From: Methylobacter sp.
GTDB taxonomy: Bacteria; Pseudomonadota; Gammaproteobacteria; Methylococcales; Methylomonadaceae
Length of the DNA stretch: 64,000 nt
Assembly: GCA_004299305.1 (NCBI GenBank)
Contig: SCPZ01000097.1
Location: forward strand, 150,457-214,456
Direction of reading: 5' to 3'
The number at the start of each line of letters is the position of its first letter. The first letter of the stretch is position 1. Both the position numbers and the translations under genes were made by a program. The notes below the pieces were generated by a model. It was given only the letters and a program-made list of their open reading frames with translations. It did no database searches and was not told the origin of the DNA. Of this stretch, positions 46,571 to 55,391 are shown piece after piece.

Positions 46571-47791
46571 ATGACAGATCGTTATGAAGTCATCGTATGC
46601 GGCGGTGGAATGGTGGGAGCGGCAACGGCTTGCGCTTTGGCGCATGGCGGTATCAAGGTTGCGTTACTGGAACGATTTAACCCGGAAAGACAGTGGCCGC
46701 CGGAACCTATTGATATTCGCGTTTCCGCGCTAACCAAAGCCTCCCAGAACATATTGGAAATGCTGGGCGCTTGGCCGGGCATGGTGCAACGCGGTGTTTG
46801 CGCTTACCGGGATATGCGGGTATGGGATGCCCGTGCTGACGGGGAATTGCATTTCGATTGCGCCGACACTGCTTTCTCGGAGCTGGGGCATTTGGTCGAA
46901 AACAGGGTCACCGTTGCGGCTCTGTGGGATGTGTTGGACGGCATCCCCTCCGCCACTTGTATTACCCCGGCAAAAGTTGTCGATATGCAACTTAACGAAA
47001 GCGGTAGGCAATTGCACCTGGAAGACGGTCGAATCCTTGAGGCCGATCTGGTGATTGCCGCCGACGGGCGCGACTCTGCATTAAGAAAAATGGCGGGCAT
47101 TGAGGTGACTGGCTGGGATTATCATCAGGATGGACTGGTCGCTACGGTAAGCACTGAAAATAGCCATCAGTTCACCGCATGGCAACGGTTTTTGGATGAA
47201 GGACCGTTGGCTTTTTTGCCGTTGAAAAACGGACAGTGTTCAATTGTTTGGACCTTGAGTTCAGAAACGTCAAAAAGCTACTTGGCGCTTGCCGATAACG
47301 ACTTTTTGCAGGTGCTTGAGCAAGCCTCGGGCGGTATTCTGGGCAAAATGTTGGACGTGGGACCGCGTGCGGCCTTCCCGTTGCGCTTTCAATACGCAAA
47401 CCGCTATGTCGACCAGAGGCTCGCTTTATGCGGCGATGCCGCTCATGCGATGCATCCTTTGGCGGGCCAAGGCGTGAATGCCGGGTTACTGGATGCAGCA
47501 GCGATTGCGGAGTTGGTTATCCGAACCCGGCAGGAACAAAGGCCTTTATCCAGTTTGCGCTTCCTGCGTCGTTATGAACGCTGGCGCAAAGGCGATAATC
47601 TAATGATGATGTCGAGCATGGATGTACTGAACAAAACCTATAGCGTGGCCGCTCAGCCATTGGCCGACTTGCGCTCAGCGGGAATGAACCGGGTTAATAA
47701 CTCGGCTCTGGTCAAGGCTTATCTTAATCGCTACGCGATGGGTTTGCGTGACGATTTGCCTAAACTGGCAAAAGGACAGATATGCTGGTAA
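46571..47791 (+). CDS. ubiI: Ubiquinone-biosynthesis flavin monooxygenase (UbiI type)
   Basis: 406 residues, paralogue of the preceding gene: VIVCGGGMVGAATACALA, IAADGRDSALRKMAG and CGDAAHAMHPLAGQGVNAGLLD. The N-terminal DIRVSALTKASQNILEMLGAW motif is typical of UbiI/UbiF. Position after ubiH points to UbiI (C5 hydroxylase), but UbiF (C6) cannot be excluded by eye. It begins four bases after the ubiH stop. Confidence 0.88.
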   Translation: MTDRYEVIVCGGGMVGAATACALAHGGIKVALLERFNPERQWPPEPIDIRVSALTKASQNILEMLGAWPGMVQRGVCAYRDMRVWDARADGELHFDCADTAFSELGHLVENRVTVAALWDVLDGIPSATCITPAKVVDMQLNESGRQLHLEDGRILEADLVIAADGRDSALRKMAGIEVTGWDYHQDGLVATVSTENSHQFTAWQRFLDEGPLAFLPLKNGQCSIVWTLSSETSKSYLALADNDFLQVLEQASGGILGKMLDVGPRAAFPLRFQYANRYVDQRLALCGDAAHAMHPLAGQGVNAGLLDAAAIAELVIRTRQEQRPLSSLRFLRRYERWRKGDNLMMMSSMDVLNKTYSVAAQPLADLRSAGMNRVNNSALVKAYLNRYAMGLRDDLPKLAKGQICW

Positions 47792-48015
47792 ACGCCAAGC
47801 TTCAGTCCTAAGTATCGGGCAAATTTACGGTTTTTTCGAATTAGAGTTTTCCCTGTACCTTTGCTTCTGGTATATTCCAGTACTAGCGATACGGTTTGCC
47901 TTTATTCATGTATGTAAGGGGGAGCAAAACGAGTTTTGTTCCTGCATTTGCCTGTGGACCGGCGACGCTTTCAAAGTAATGCTGAATTATAATTTTAAAG
48001 AGGTGGAGAGCCATT

Positions 48016-48552
48016 ATGACTGAAGGGTTGTTTATATTAACTACTATTTTTGTTGCCTATGTTGTTTATGCGATCATAGGCGAACAGAAAACAACTGCTA
48101 AATCCAAAACGCCGACGGCAAAGCCTGAAGTACAGGCTGCTGTGGAACAACCGAAGTCTCAGGTTGCTGTCACAAAAGAAGAGCCGGTCGCAATTAAGCC
48201 GACTCCGGCTAAAGCCGTTGCACCCAAAGTAGCTACGACCAAAGCGGCTGCTACTAAGCCCGCTACAACTGCGCCTGCAGCAAGCAAGGCAACTACAGTG
48301 AAAAAACCGGCAGCCGCTAAAAAAGCCGCAGCTGTTGTAGCAAAGCGCACCGGATTAAAAGATCCGAAAACAGGGGATGTTGTCACAGCTTATAGTAATT
48401 ACCGATTTACTAAGCGCTGGATAAAAGATGCATTGGTTGCAGAAGGGTTGCTGGAAAAAGTTTATTCAGGTAAAGAATTGAATGCAGAGGCCGAAGCAAA
48501 AATAAAAGAGGCTATAGGGAAGTTGGAATCGATGGATAAATATAAAGCATAG
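48016..48552 (+). CDS. Membrane-anchored Lys/Ala-rich protein, function unknown
   Basis: 178 residues in three parts: an N-terminal membrane helix (about 4-21, GLFILTTIFVAYVVYAII), a low-complexity linker (about 30-108) of Ala, Lys, Pro and Thr resembling histone-H1-like tails, and a compact C-terminal domain (about 109-178; TGLKDPKTGDVVTAYSNYRFTKRWIKDALVAEGLL). A strong ribosome site (GAGGTGGAG) supports the start. The positive linker could bind nucleic acid or wall polymers on whichever side of the membrane it lies. I do not recognise the C-terminal domain. Confidence 0.8.
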   Translation: MTEGLFILTTIFVAYVVYAIIGEQKTTAKSKTPTAKPEVQAAVEQPKSQVAVTKEEPVAIKPTPAKAVAPKVATTKAAATKPATTAPAASKATTVKKPAAAKKAAAVVAKRTGLKDPKTGDVVTAYSNYRFTKRWIKDALVAEGLLEKVYSGKELNAEAEAKIKEAIGKLESMDKYKA

Positions 48553-48699
48553 TATTGAGCCGGGCTCTTTAAATTAATAGCCCTAAAACGTAACGTAGAT
48601 ATTCAGCCCCTTAGCGCCATACGGTTGGCTTAACCATTAAACGGTTCGTTTAGAATTTTATGGCTAAATCATTCTATTGAAAAATATATTGTTACGCCA

Positions 48700-48732
48700 A
48701 GACCTTCCAGGTTTTAAAAACCTGGAAGGTCT
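48700..48732. repeat. Palindrome AGACCTTCCAGGTTTT/AAAAACCTGGAAGGTCT
   Basis: Sixteen-base arms with almost no loop, a repeat type common in many environmental bacteria. Could also end transcription from the 178-residue gene upstream, about 150 bases away. Confidence 0.75.
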
Positions 48733-48763
48733 AAATACGGTCAGGATCTGAATAGTTACAACG

Positions 48764-48865
48764 TAACTACTCAACAGCAACAATAAAACGCCATTCTATA
48801 ATCTACGAACCCGGTCTGGGTAAAACCCGAAGAATCCATGGCAACAAACACCTGTTGAGTAGTTA
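48764..48865. mobile_element. MITE-like element with 14-bp terminal inverted repeats
   Basis: TAACTACTCAACAG at the left and its exact complement at the right bound 102 bases without coding capacity. The right end (AACAAACACC, TGTTGAGTAGTT) resembles sequence beside the 4070-4091 palindrome. No transposase is present. Whether it moves, and by which transposase, cannot be told. Confidence 0.6.
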
Positions 48866-48946
48866 TACTGCGAGCAGTCACAATTTGCGCTTTTTGAATC
48901 CCCTCGGCAACTGCTCTCTGCGTCACCTAAAGCGCCTACTGTTGGT

Positions 48947-48975
48947 GCTCTACCTCCTGCATCCTTGTCGTCACC
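48947..48975. repeat. Junction-repeat core, intergenic copy
   Basis: Plus strand CTCTACCTCCTGCATCC then TTGTCGTCACC, matching the coding-strand cores at the murF end (TTCTACCTCCTGCGCCC) and rsmH end. Located in a gene-poor interval. Confidence 0.6.
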
Positions 48976-49356
48976 CCATCCCTCTCCCGAAGGGCATAAG
49001 TATCTACACATCTTTGGCTAATGCTTGTAAAACAATTAGTTAGTATACTTGATAAAAAACAGCAATTTTATGAAAAATCAATTGGTTGCAAAAGTTGTGT
49101 GGATACTTGTGCTTAAGCGGGGGAGCTTCATAGTAGGGCTATCGCTCTTCGTTCTCACTGTTGTCGCCTATCTTCACAATGCCTTGCTATTTTTCAGTTG
49201 TATAGACTTTCAGATAAATAATTTTCATCTTCGATGATATGGGTAACATCTCTCTGAGGGATGTTATCCTTGCAATTACTAAAATTTGGAAATTTAATTT
49301 CTGAAAATCTATAGGTAATAACTCTGAAACCTGCATAAACATCGGTCAAAAAATAA

Positions 49357-49385
49357 TTGTACAATTTTTAGTCAATTCATATAAT
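49357..49385 (+). promoter_or_regulatory. Sigma70 promoter of tmRNA
   Basis: TTGTAC, 17-base spacer, perfect TATAAT, 13 bases before the mature tmRNA 5' end. Confidence 0.85.
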
Positions 49386-49398
49386 ATGTACATCACGG

Positions 49399-49790
49399 GG
49401 GGGCGACATGGCTTCGACGTGGGTAGCGAAACCTTAAGCGCATGCCGAGGACAGTACACCTCGTAAAATCTACTGAAACTAAAGTATTCGCAAATGACGA
49501 AAACTACTCAATGGCTTTAGCTGCTTAAAACCAGCACCATTCCTTTGACCATCTGTGCTTATGCGGGTGGAGTTTTTAGTACCTTTTAGGTATGAGAGGC
49601 GCTCAGAGGTCATCTACATAAGATCGCGCTGAAATCTGTCCGGTGTGGATGCGCTAAAACCTTACGGAATCGCTGGTGATTTTCTTGGCCCGACGGGTAG
49701 TCACTAGCTAAATCAAAAGAGCGGGATAAGCATGTAGACCTTGTGGCGGAGTACTTGCGGACGCGGGTTCAATTCCCGCCGCCTCCACCA
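49399..49790 (+). ncRNA. ssrA: tmRNA, tag peptide ANDENYSMALAA
   Basis: 392 nt. The 5' GGGGGCGACATGGCTTCGACG pairs with the 3' CGCCTCC-A-CCA as a tRNA-like acceptor stem, and GGTTCAATTCC is the T arm. The resume codon GCA at 49490 opens the reading frame ANDENYSMALAA ending at TAA 49526-49528. The tag ends in LAA for ClpXP and has two residues more than the E. coli form (ANDENYALAA). It rescues stalled ribosomes with SmpB, which is not in the window. Confidence 0.97.
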
Positions 49791-49811
49791 AACAACGATT
49801 CAACAAAGTAC

Positions 49812-49848
49812 AAAAAACCCGCAAGTCATAAGGCTTAGCGGGTTTTTT
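49812..49848 (+). terminator. Rho-independent terminator of tmRNA
   Basis: AAAAAACCCGC, 15-base loop, GCGGGTTTTTT, starting 22 bases after the tmRNA 3' end, with a six-T run. Confidence 0.88.
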
Positions 49849-50136
49849 ATTATTCATTAGAATACGGTTGAATGTAATGCAACCTACCGTCAAATGATGG
49901 TAAATATGTTGGTAGACGGTTTGCCCGTAATGCATTGTGCGGGGCTAAAACACTGAATAAGCTATCATCGCTTGTCATCAAAGTGGGGTGGAAGCTACGA
50001 AGGAAGAGGCTATGGTAATGAAATCCCTCGTAGGAATCGTTGCCGGTTTCTAAAATATTGCAATGATGAGTAAATACGGGGCTTTATAAGATATATTAAG
50101 TCCTTTAAAGTGTACTTAAAGTTATGGAATGGTTTT

Positions 50137-50673
50137 ATGAAATCGAGAGATAGGCGACGAGGGCTGGTTTTAGTCAATACTGGCTCAGGTAAGGGGAAAT
50201 CTTCCAGTGCTTTGGGCATGGTTTTTCGTGCTGCTGGTTGGAATATGAAGATCTGTGTCATTCAATATATAAAAGGCCAGTGGCAAACCGGAGAACAAAA
50301 AGCAGCCGAACGTTTTGATAATATTGAATGGCATGCGTTGGGTGACGGTTTTACCTGGGATACTAAAAACCCAGAACAGGATATTAAAACCAGTCGGGAG
50401 ATTTGGGAGTTTAGTAAAGCTAAGATTTTGTCTGGACAATTCGATATGGTGTTGCTGGATGAAATCAATTACTGCTGCGGCTATAACTGGATTTCCGGTC
50501 AGGAAATAGCCGATTTCATCCGTAACGAAAAACCGCCTTGGATGCATTTAATTTTGACTGGTCGCAATGCTGCGCTCGAGGTCATCAATTGTGCCGATAC
50601 AGTAACTGAAATGGCTAAAATAAAACATGCTTATGAGCAGGGGATCAAGGCTGAGCAGGGGGTTGAATTTTGA
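50137..50673 (+). CDS. cobO: Cob(I)alamin adenosyltransferase, CobO/BtuR type
   Basis: 178 residues from the ATG at 50137 (MKSRDRRRGLVLVNTGSGKGKSS); the track start adds nine residues. The P-loop TGSGKGKSSSALGM, VIQYIKGQW, FDMVLLDEINYCCGYNWI and LILTGRNA motifs identify CobO/BtuR, which adenosylates cobalamin or corrinoid precursors. It stands alone. I searched the upstream region for a cobalamin riboswitch B12 box and saw none. Confidence 0.92.
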   Translation: MKSRDRRRGLVLVNTGSGKGKSSSALGMVFRAAGWNMKICVIQYIKGQWQTGEQKAAERFDNIEWHALGDGFTWDTKNPEQDIKTSREIWEFSKAKILSGQFDMVLLDEINYCCGYNWISGQEIADFIRNEKPPWMHLILTGRNAALEVINCADTVTEMAKIKHAYEQGIKAEQGVEF

Positions 50674-50850
50674 ATAATGTTGCATTTAACGGATTCTTTA
50701 TAAGAATTATCGGCTTAATGTAGTAAAGGCAGGATTGTAAACCGGTACAACATAAATTATTGACAATAGGCGCTATATGTAGAATCTTAAGGCAGGTATG
50801 CGGTGCAACCTGTAAAATGGTTGGCGATTGTCACAATGAGGAGAAGAAAA

Positions 50851-51222
50851 ATGTCTGAAGTACAGAAAATCATGATAGCGGTTGCAGCGGTTTTTGTAAT
50901 GGGCTTTGTGTTGGTAGGGCTAAGTAAAGAAGAGCAGACGGCTGAGCAAATGGAAGCCGCAGCGAAGATTAGAGGCATGGTTGCAATGCAAATGATGGCA
51001 AATGAAAAATGTCCTCAGAAAATCAAGGAGATAACGGGAGAGCAGGTATTTACCACCTCGGAAACTGAGAGCGATAAGGAGACTTATCTTACTTTGAAGT
51101 GGGTGGGTGAAAACGCTAATAACGGCGGGTTCAAAAACGCATCATGCACATTGCACGCGTCTTTGGGTGGAATTTCAGAATTGATTATTGATGATAAAGT
51201 CATCATAAAGAAAAAAATCTAG
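50851..51222 (+). CDS. Single-pass membrane protein, function unknown
   Basis: 123 residues from the ATG at 50851, chosen because GAGGAG lies at the right distance; the track start at 50803 is upstream of that site. One membrane helix (about 7-24) is followed by a small domain with two cysteines (C54, C99) that could form a disulfide if it lies in the periplasm. No family recognised. A strong hairpin follows. Confidence 0.72.
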   Translation: MSEVQKIMIAVAAVFVMGFVLVGLSKEEQTAEQMEAAAKIRGMVAMQMMANEKCPQKIKEITGEQVFTTSETESDKETYLTLKWVGENANNGGFKNASCTLHASLGGISELIIDDKVIIKKKI

Positions 51223-51231
51223 GTTACATGA

Positions 51232-51275
51232 AATCCTGATTGAATTTATGTGCTTACATAGATTTAATCAGGATT
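51232..51275 (+). terminator. Long hairpin after the 123-residue membrane protein gene
   Basis: Arms AATCCTGATTGAATTTATGT and ACATAGATTTAATCAGGATT pair at 18 of 20 positions across GCTT, 10 bases after the stop. No strong T-run follows, so termination is likely but not certain; a dispersed repeat is the alternative. Confidence 0.6.
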
Positions 51276-51459
51276 ATCTGTTTTGTAGGCCATAAGATTG
51301 ATTTGCTACACAATAGCTCAATATTTTTTATCGTTATTCTGAAATTGCCTTGTTTATCCGGCTTGAAAGACGGTTGTAAAACTTAGGTGTTACAAGGCTG
51401 ATGCCCCTTGATCTGCATGTATGTAGATAATAAGGCTAAAACAACAAAAAGAAATTTTT

Positions 51460-51792
51460 ATGACAAAAACAATGATTAAGGGAGTTTTAAAAACATGGAA
51501 AGAAGATCGGGGATTTGGCTTTATTAGCCCTGATGATGGGGGAAAAGATATTTTTATGCATATTTCGGCGCTCAAGGGGGCGAGTCGTCGTCCAGTGGCT
51601 GGCGATGTTATTTATTACCAGATTGCAAGAGATAATCGGGGTAAGTACAAAGCGATTAATGCGTATATAGAAGGGTTGGAGCTTCTGGAAGGTAATCCAG
51701 TCGGCTCTTTTGATGCCAATAAGGGCGCTCTTTTGATGGCGCTGGCCTTGCTGGTTATTGCAGCGGTTGCGGCGGTTATTTACGCGATTTAA
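51460..51792 (+). CDS. Cold-shock domain protein with C-terminal membrane helix
   Basis: 110 residues. Residues 4-70 are a cold-shock (OB-fold) domain with both RNA-binding motifs: KEDRGFGFI (14-22) and DIFMHIS (30-36). A linker leads to one hydrophobic helix (about 87-110, GALLMALALLVIAAVAAVIYAI) ending the protein. Cold-shock domains fused to a longer DUF1294 membrane region are known; here only one helix remains, so it may be a shortened relative. A membrane-tethered RNA-binding protein is the simplest reading. Confidence 0.85.
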   Translation: MTKTMIKGVLKTWKEDRGFGFISPDDGGKDIFMHISALKGASRRPVAGDVIYYQIARDNRGKYKAINAYIEGLELLEGNPVGSFDANKGALLMALALLVIAAVAAVIYAI

Positions 51793-51898
51793 TTGTCGCG
51801 ATAAGGGGGGGCTTTGTCGGCTTCCAATCTGGATTGGGGGGGGGCAAGAGCTCGAAAGCGTCGGCAATATACAGGTGCATTAAACGGGAGGATATTAA

Positions 51899-52114
51899 AT
51901 GAATAACGAAAGCATGAAGCCCACAAACAATTTCAGATGGATTCATCGGCACATGGGGGAGCTTAAGGATTTTCATCCGTCAGCGATCCAGATTGGAGAT
52001 TCCAATTATTGTCAGATTCTTCAGCAACGATGGGAAAGTGAGGATGAAGGTACGCTTGCTGAGTGGCGAGATGTACCGGTACATACGGATTTAACCGAAG
52101 AATATCAGAATTAG
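51899..52114 (+). CDS. Small hypothetical protein
   Basis: 71 residues (MNNESMKPTNNFRWIHRHMGELKDFHPSA...), acidic C-terminus, no membrane segment. A strong ribosome site GGGAGGATATTAA before the ATG supports a real gene. No family recognised. Confidence 0.6.
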   Translation: MNNESMKPTNNFRWIHRHMGELKDFHPSAIQIGDSNYCQILQQRWESEDEGTLAEWRDVPVHTDLTEEYQN

Positions 52115-52838
52115 GCATTGTTGTGTGTTATCAATGTCCTCGTTTTCTGTTTCTAAAAGAGGATTACGCTTCGTATACGCTACTGTCAAATCACCGTCCA
52201 TTGCAATATAAAATAACCGTATTTTAAATGCATCATTTTATGATTTAATTTGTCAGGGTCATTTTATGGGTTTTATATTTGATTTTAATATACTTCGCGC
52301 GGTCACAGTTGCGAATTTCAAAAATGCTGTAACCTAAACTTATAGCGGGTTACTTAGGTATCTACTTTTCGCAAACGTGAGTGCGTGAGGTATGGCGTCA
52401 ATGGTGTTGCTATTTGCCGTGAGTGAATTGTATTCTTCTTGAGTTTAGCTGCGGTGTTTTCCATGTTTTTTTGCCGTATCATCAAAGTGGAGGTGGATAT
52501 GGTAGGATGCACTTGATTTATCTGTGAGGTGAATGATGTCGTGATGTCATCTGTATGTCCCCTGAGAATCGCAGTTTATCTACGAAAGACACGAAATAAA
52601 TCAGTCAGTATGTTGTGTTGATTTGGCTGTTCTCCCTTGGGTGGTAGTCAGTAGCTTGGTGTTTTTTTGTGGGCGAAATGATTTTTTTAGAATGGCAGAG
52701 GAGCGAGGCTATTTTGGTTTATTCCAAGCAGGAAGTGCTATAAATCTTCACTCTTTAGGGTAAGGGGTGTCAATCTTCCTTGATTTAATGAAGGTCGCTA
52801 GATATAATCCCCTGCGTTGTATATGGAGTTTGGCTGTG
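52115..52838. other. Long intergenic region before the ATP synthase operon
   Basis: No protein gene supported. AT-rich with a CTGTAACC...GGGTTAC imperfect hairpin near 52329-52354. TATACTTCGCGCGGTCACAG (about 52289) resembles TATACTTCGTGTGGTCGCG at 1062. CTACGAAAGACACGAAATAAA at 52579 resembles the repeat ends at 63638-63766. The atp promoter should lie near the 3' end; TATAAA at 52739 is a possible -10 but its -35 is poorly spaced. Confidence 0.45.
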
Positions 52839-53192
52839 ATGGATAGAAAGCGCTCTACGGTCAGTAAAATTATAAGTTATCAAGTCTTAATTATAATGAT
52901 AATGACGGCAGGATTCGCCTTGATGGGGGGGATGTATGCTCTATCAGCGGTTTTAGGTGGGGTAGCGGCACTTGTTCCAAATTTGTATTTTGCATTGCGG
53001 GTACATAAATCTGCAGGGCAGGAGGCCAGGAAGATTGTAAGATCTTTTTATGCTGGGGAATCGGGCAAGTTATTGTTAACTGGTGCGTTGTTCTTCATGA
53101 TTTTTCAGCTTCCAAACATAGAAATATTACCGCTGCTCGCAGTATATGTAGCAGCTCTATCGGTTTTTTGGTTTGCGCTGTTGATGCGCTGA
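52839..53192 (+). CDS. atpI: ATP synthase assembly protein I
   Basis: 118 residues from the ATG at 52839 (MDRKRSTVSKIISYQVLII); the GTG at 52767 would add 24 residues before the first helix that family members lack. Four membrane helices and the conserved VPNLYFALRVHKSAG and IVRSFYAGESGKLLLT segments match AtpI, which helps assemble the c-ring. First gene of the atp operon. Confidence 0.88.
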   Translation: MDRKRSTVSKIISYQVLIIMIMTAGFALMGGMYALSAVLGGVAALVPNLYFALRVHKSAGQEARKIVRSFYAGESGKLLLTGALFFMIFQLPNIEILPLLAVYVAALSVFWFALLMR

Positions 53193-53209
53193 CATTATTT
53201 ATATTTTAG

Positions 53210-53992
<783 letters not shown>

Positions 53993-53995
53993 TGA

Positions 53996-54322
<327 letters not shown>

Positions 54323-54362
54323 TTAGGTCGTTTAACTTTAATAGCAACAAGAGGGACGCATC

Positions 54363-54836
54363 GTGAGTATCAATGCTACTCTGATTGGGCAAATGATTAC
54401 CTTTGCACTTCTGGTATGGTTTACCATGAAGTACATTTGGCCGCCTTTATTTGACTCTTTAGAAGAACGTAAAAAGAAAATTGCTGACGGTTTGGCTGCG
54501 GCTGAAAAGGGTCAGGAAGAAATGCACTTGGCAGAGAAAAAAGCCAAAGGTGTTTTAAAAGAAGCCAAAGAACAATCTTCAGAGATTGTTAATCTAGCTC
54601 AAAAACGTGCCAATGAACTTGTCGAAGCATCAAAAGACACCGCGAAGAAAGAAGGTGAACGTTTGATTCTTGTGGCAAAGGCTCAAATTGAGCAGGAAAA
54701 ACAACAGGCTAAAGAAAGTTTGCGTAAAGAAGTGTCAGCCTTGGCTTTGCGTGCAGCAGAACAGATTCTGAGTGCAGAGATTGATAAAACCAAGCACCAA
54801 GACATCCTGAGCAAAATCTCTAATCAATTGGGTTAA
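54363..54836 (+). CDS. atpF: ATP synthase Fo subunit b
   Basis: 157 residues starting with GTG ([28 protein letters not shown]): one membrane helix, then a long charged helix ([23 protein letters not shown]...) forming the peripheral stalk. Length and pattern are normal for proteobacterial b. Confidence 0.95.
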   Translation: MSINATLIGQMITFALLVWFTMKYIWPPLFDSLEERKKKIADGLAAAEKGQEEMHLAEKKAKGVLKEAKEQSSEIVNLAQKRANELVEASKDTAKKEGERLILVAKAQIEQEKQQAKESLRKEVSALALRAAEQILSAEIDKTKHQDILSKISNQLG

Positions 54837-54841
54837 GCATA

Positions 54842-55372
54842 ATGAGCGAACTGGCAACATTGGCAAGGCCTTATGCAGCAGCGGTGTTCAAACGATCCAA
54901 AGAAACAGGCACTACGGAAACGTGGTCGAAGAGTTTGGCGTTTATGTCGGCTGTCCTGGGTGATAATGAAATTTTTGCTTTGGTAGCTAATCCAAAAGTA
55001 AGCAAGGATAGGCTGTCGGTGTTGATGCTTGATATTTGTCAGGGGCAAATAGATGAAGAAGGTGCAAATTTTCTGAAATTATTGGTTCAAAACAACCGTC
55101 TAACATTGGCGTCGACTATTGCGGAGCTATTCGAGGCGTATAAGGCGGAAAGCGAAGGTTATATCGATGTCGAGGTATCTACTGCTTATGCCTTTTCCAA
55201 GGAAGAAAAGCAAAGTTTCAATTTAACGCTGGAAAAAACGCTAAGTAAAAAAGTCCATATGAATGTGACCGTGGATAAATCATTAATCGGTGGCGTATTG
55301 GTACGTGCAGGCGATAGAGTGATAGACGGTTCCATTAGGGGCCAGCTTCAACAACTAGCAAAACGACTCTAA
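54842..55372 (+). CDS. atpH: ATP synthase F1 subunit delta
   Basis: 176 residues. The N-terminal helical domain begins [14 protein letters not shown]; the C-terminal [37 protein letters not shown] is the conserved delta/OSCP end. It connects the b stalk to the alpha-beta head. Five bases after atpF. Confidence 0.96.
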   Translation: MSELATLARPYAAAVFKRSKETGTTETWSKSLAFMSAVLGDNEIFALVANPKVSKDRLSVLMLDICQGQIDEEGANFLKLLVQNNRLTLASTIAELFEAYKAESEGYIDVEVSTAYAFSKEEKQSFNLTLEKTLSKKVHMNVTVDKSLIGGVLVRAGDRVIDGSIRGQLQQLAKRL

Positions 55373-55391
55373 ACTAGAGCGAGAAAAGAAC

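Larger units (their letters stand above)
48553..49356. other. Gene-poor interval with several dispersed repeats
   Basis: No supported protein gene. It holds the palindrome at 48700-48732, the MITE-like element at 48764-48865, a junction-repeat fragment at 48947-48975, and a hairpin GGTAACATC...GGATGTTATCC near 49233-49268. The short frames on the track lack ribosome sites. Confidence 0.6.

Noticed and set aside
47748-48023. 91-residue frame after ubiI
   Set aside because: Overlaps the end of ubiI, lacks a ribosome site and has a Cys/Phe-rich chance composition.
48553-49356. Possible CRISPR array among the repeats
   Set aside because: The repeats are unlike each other and not regularly spaced.
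49708-49935. Minus-strand frame with the peptide VEAAGIEPASAS
   Set aside because: It is the antisense of the tmRNA 3' end; this peptide is a familiar artefact of translating tRNA-like sequences backwards.
49849-50136. Possible cobalamin riboswitch before cobO
   Set aside because: No B12 box or matching conserved segments were found by eye.
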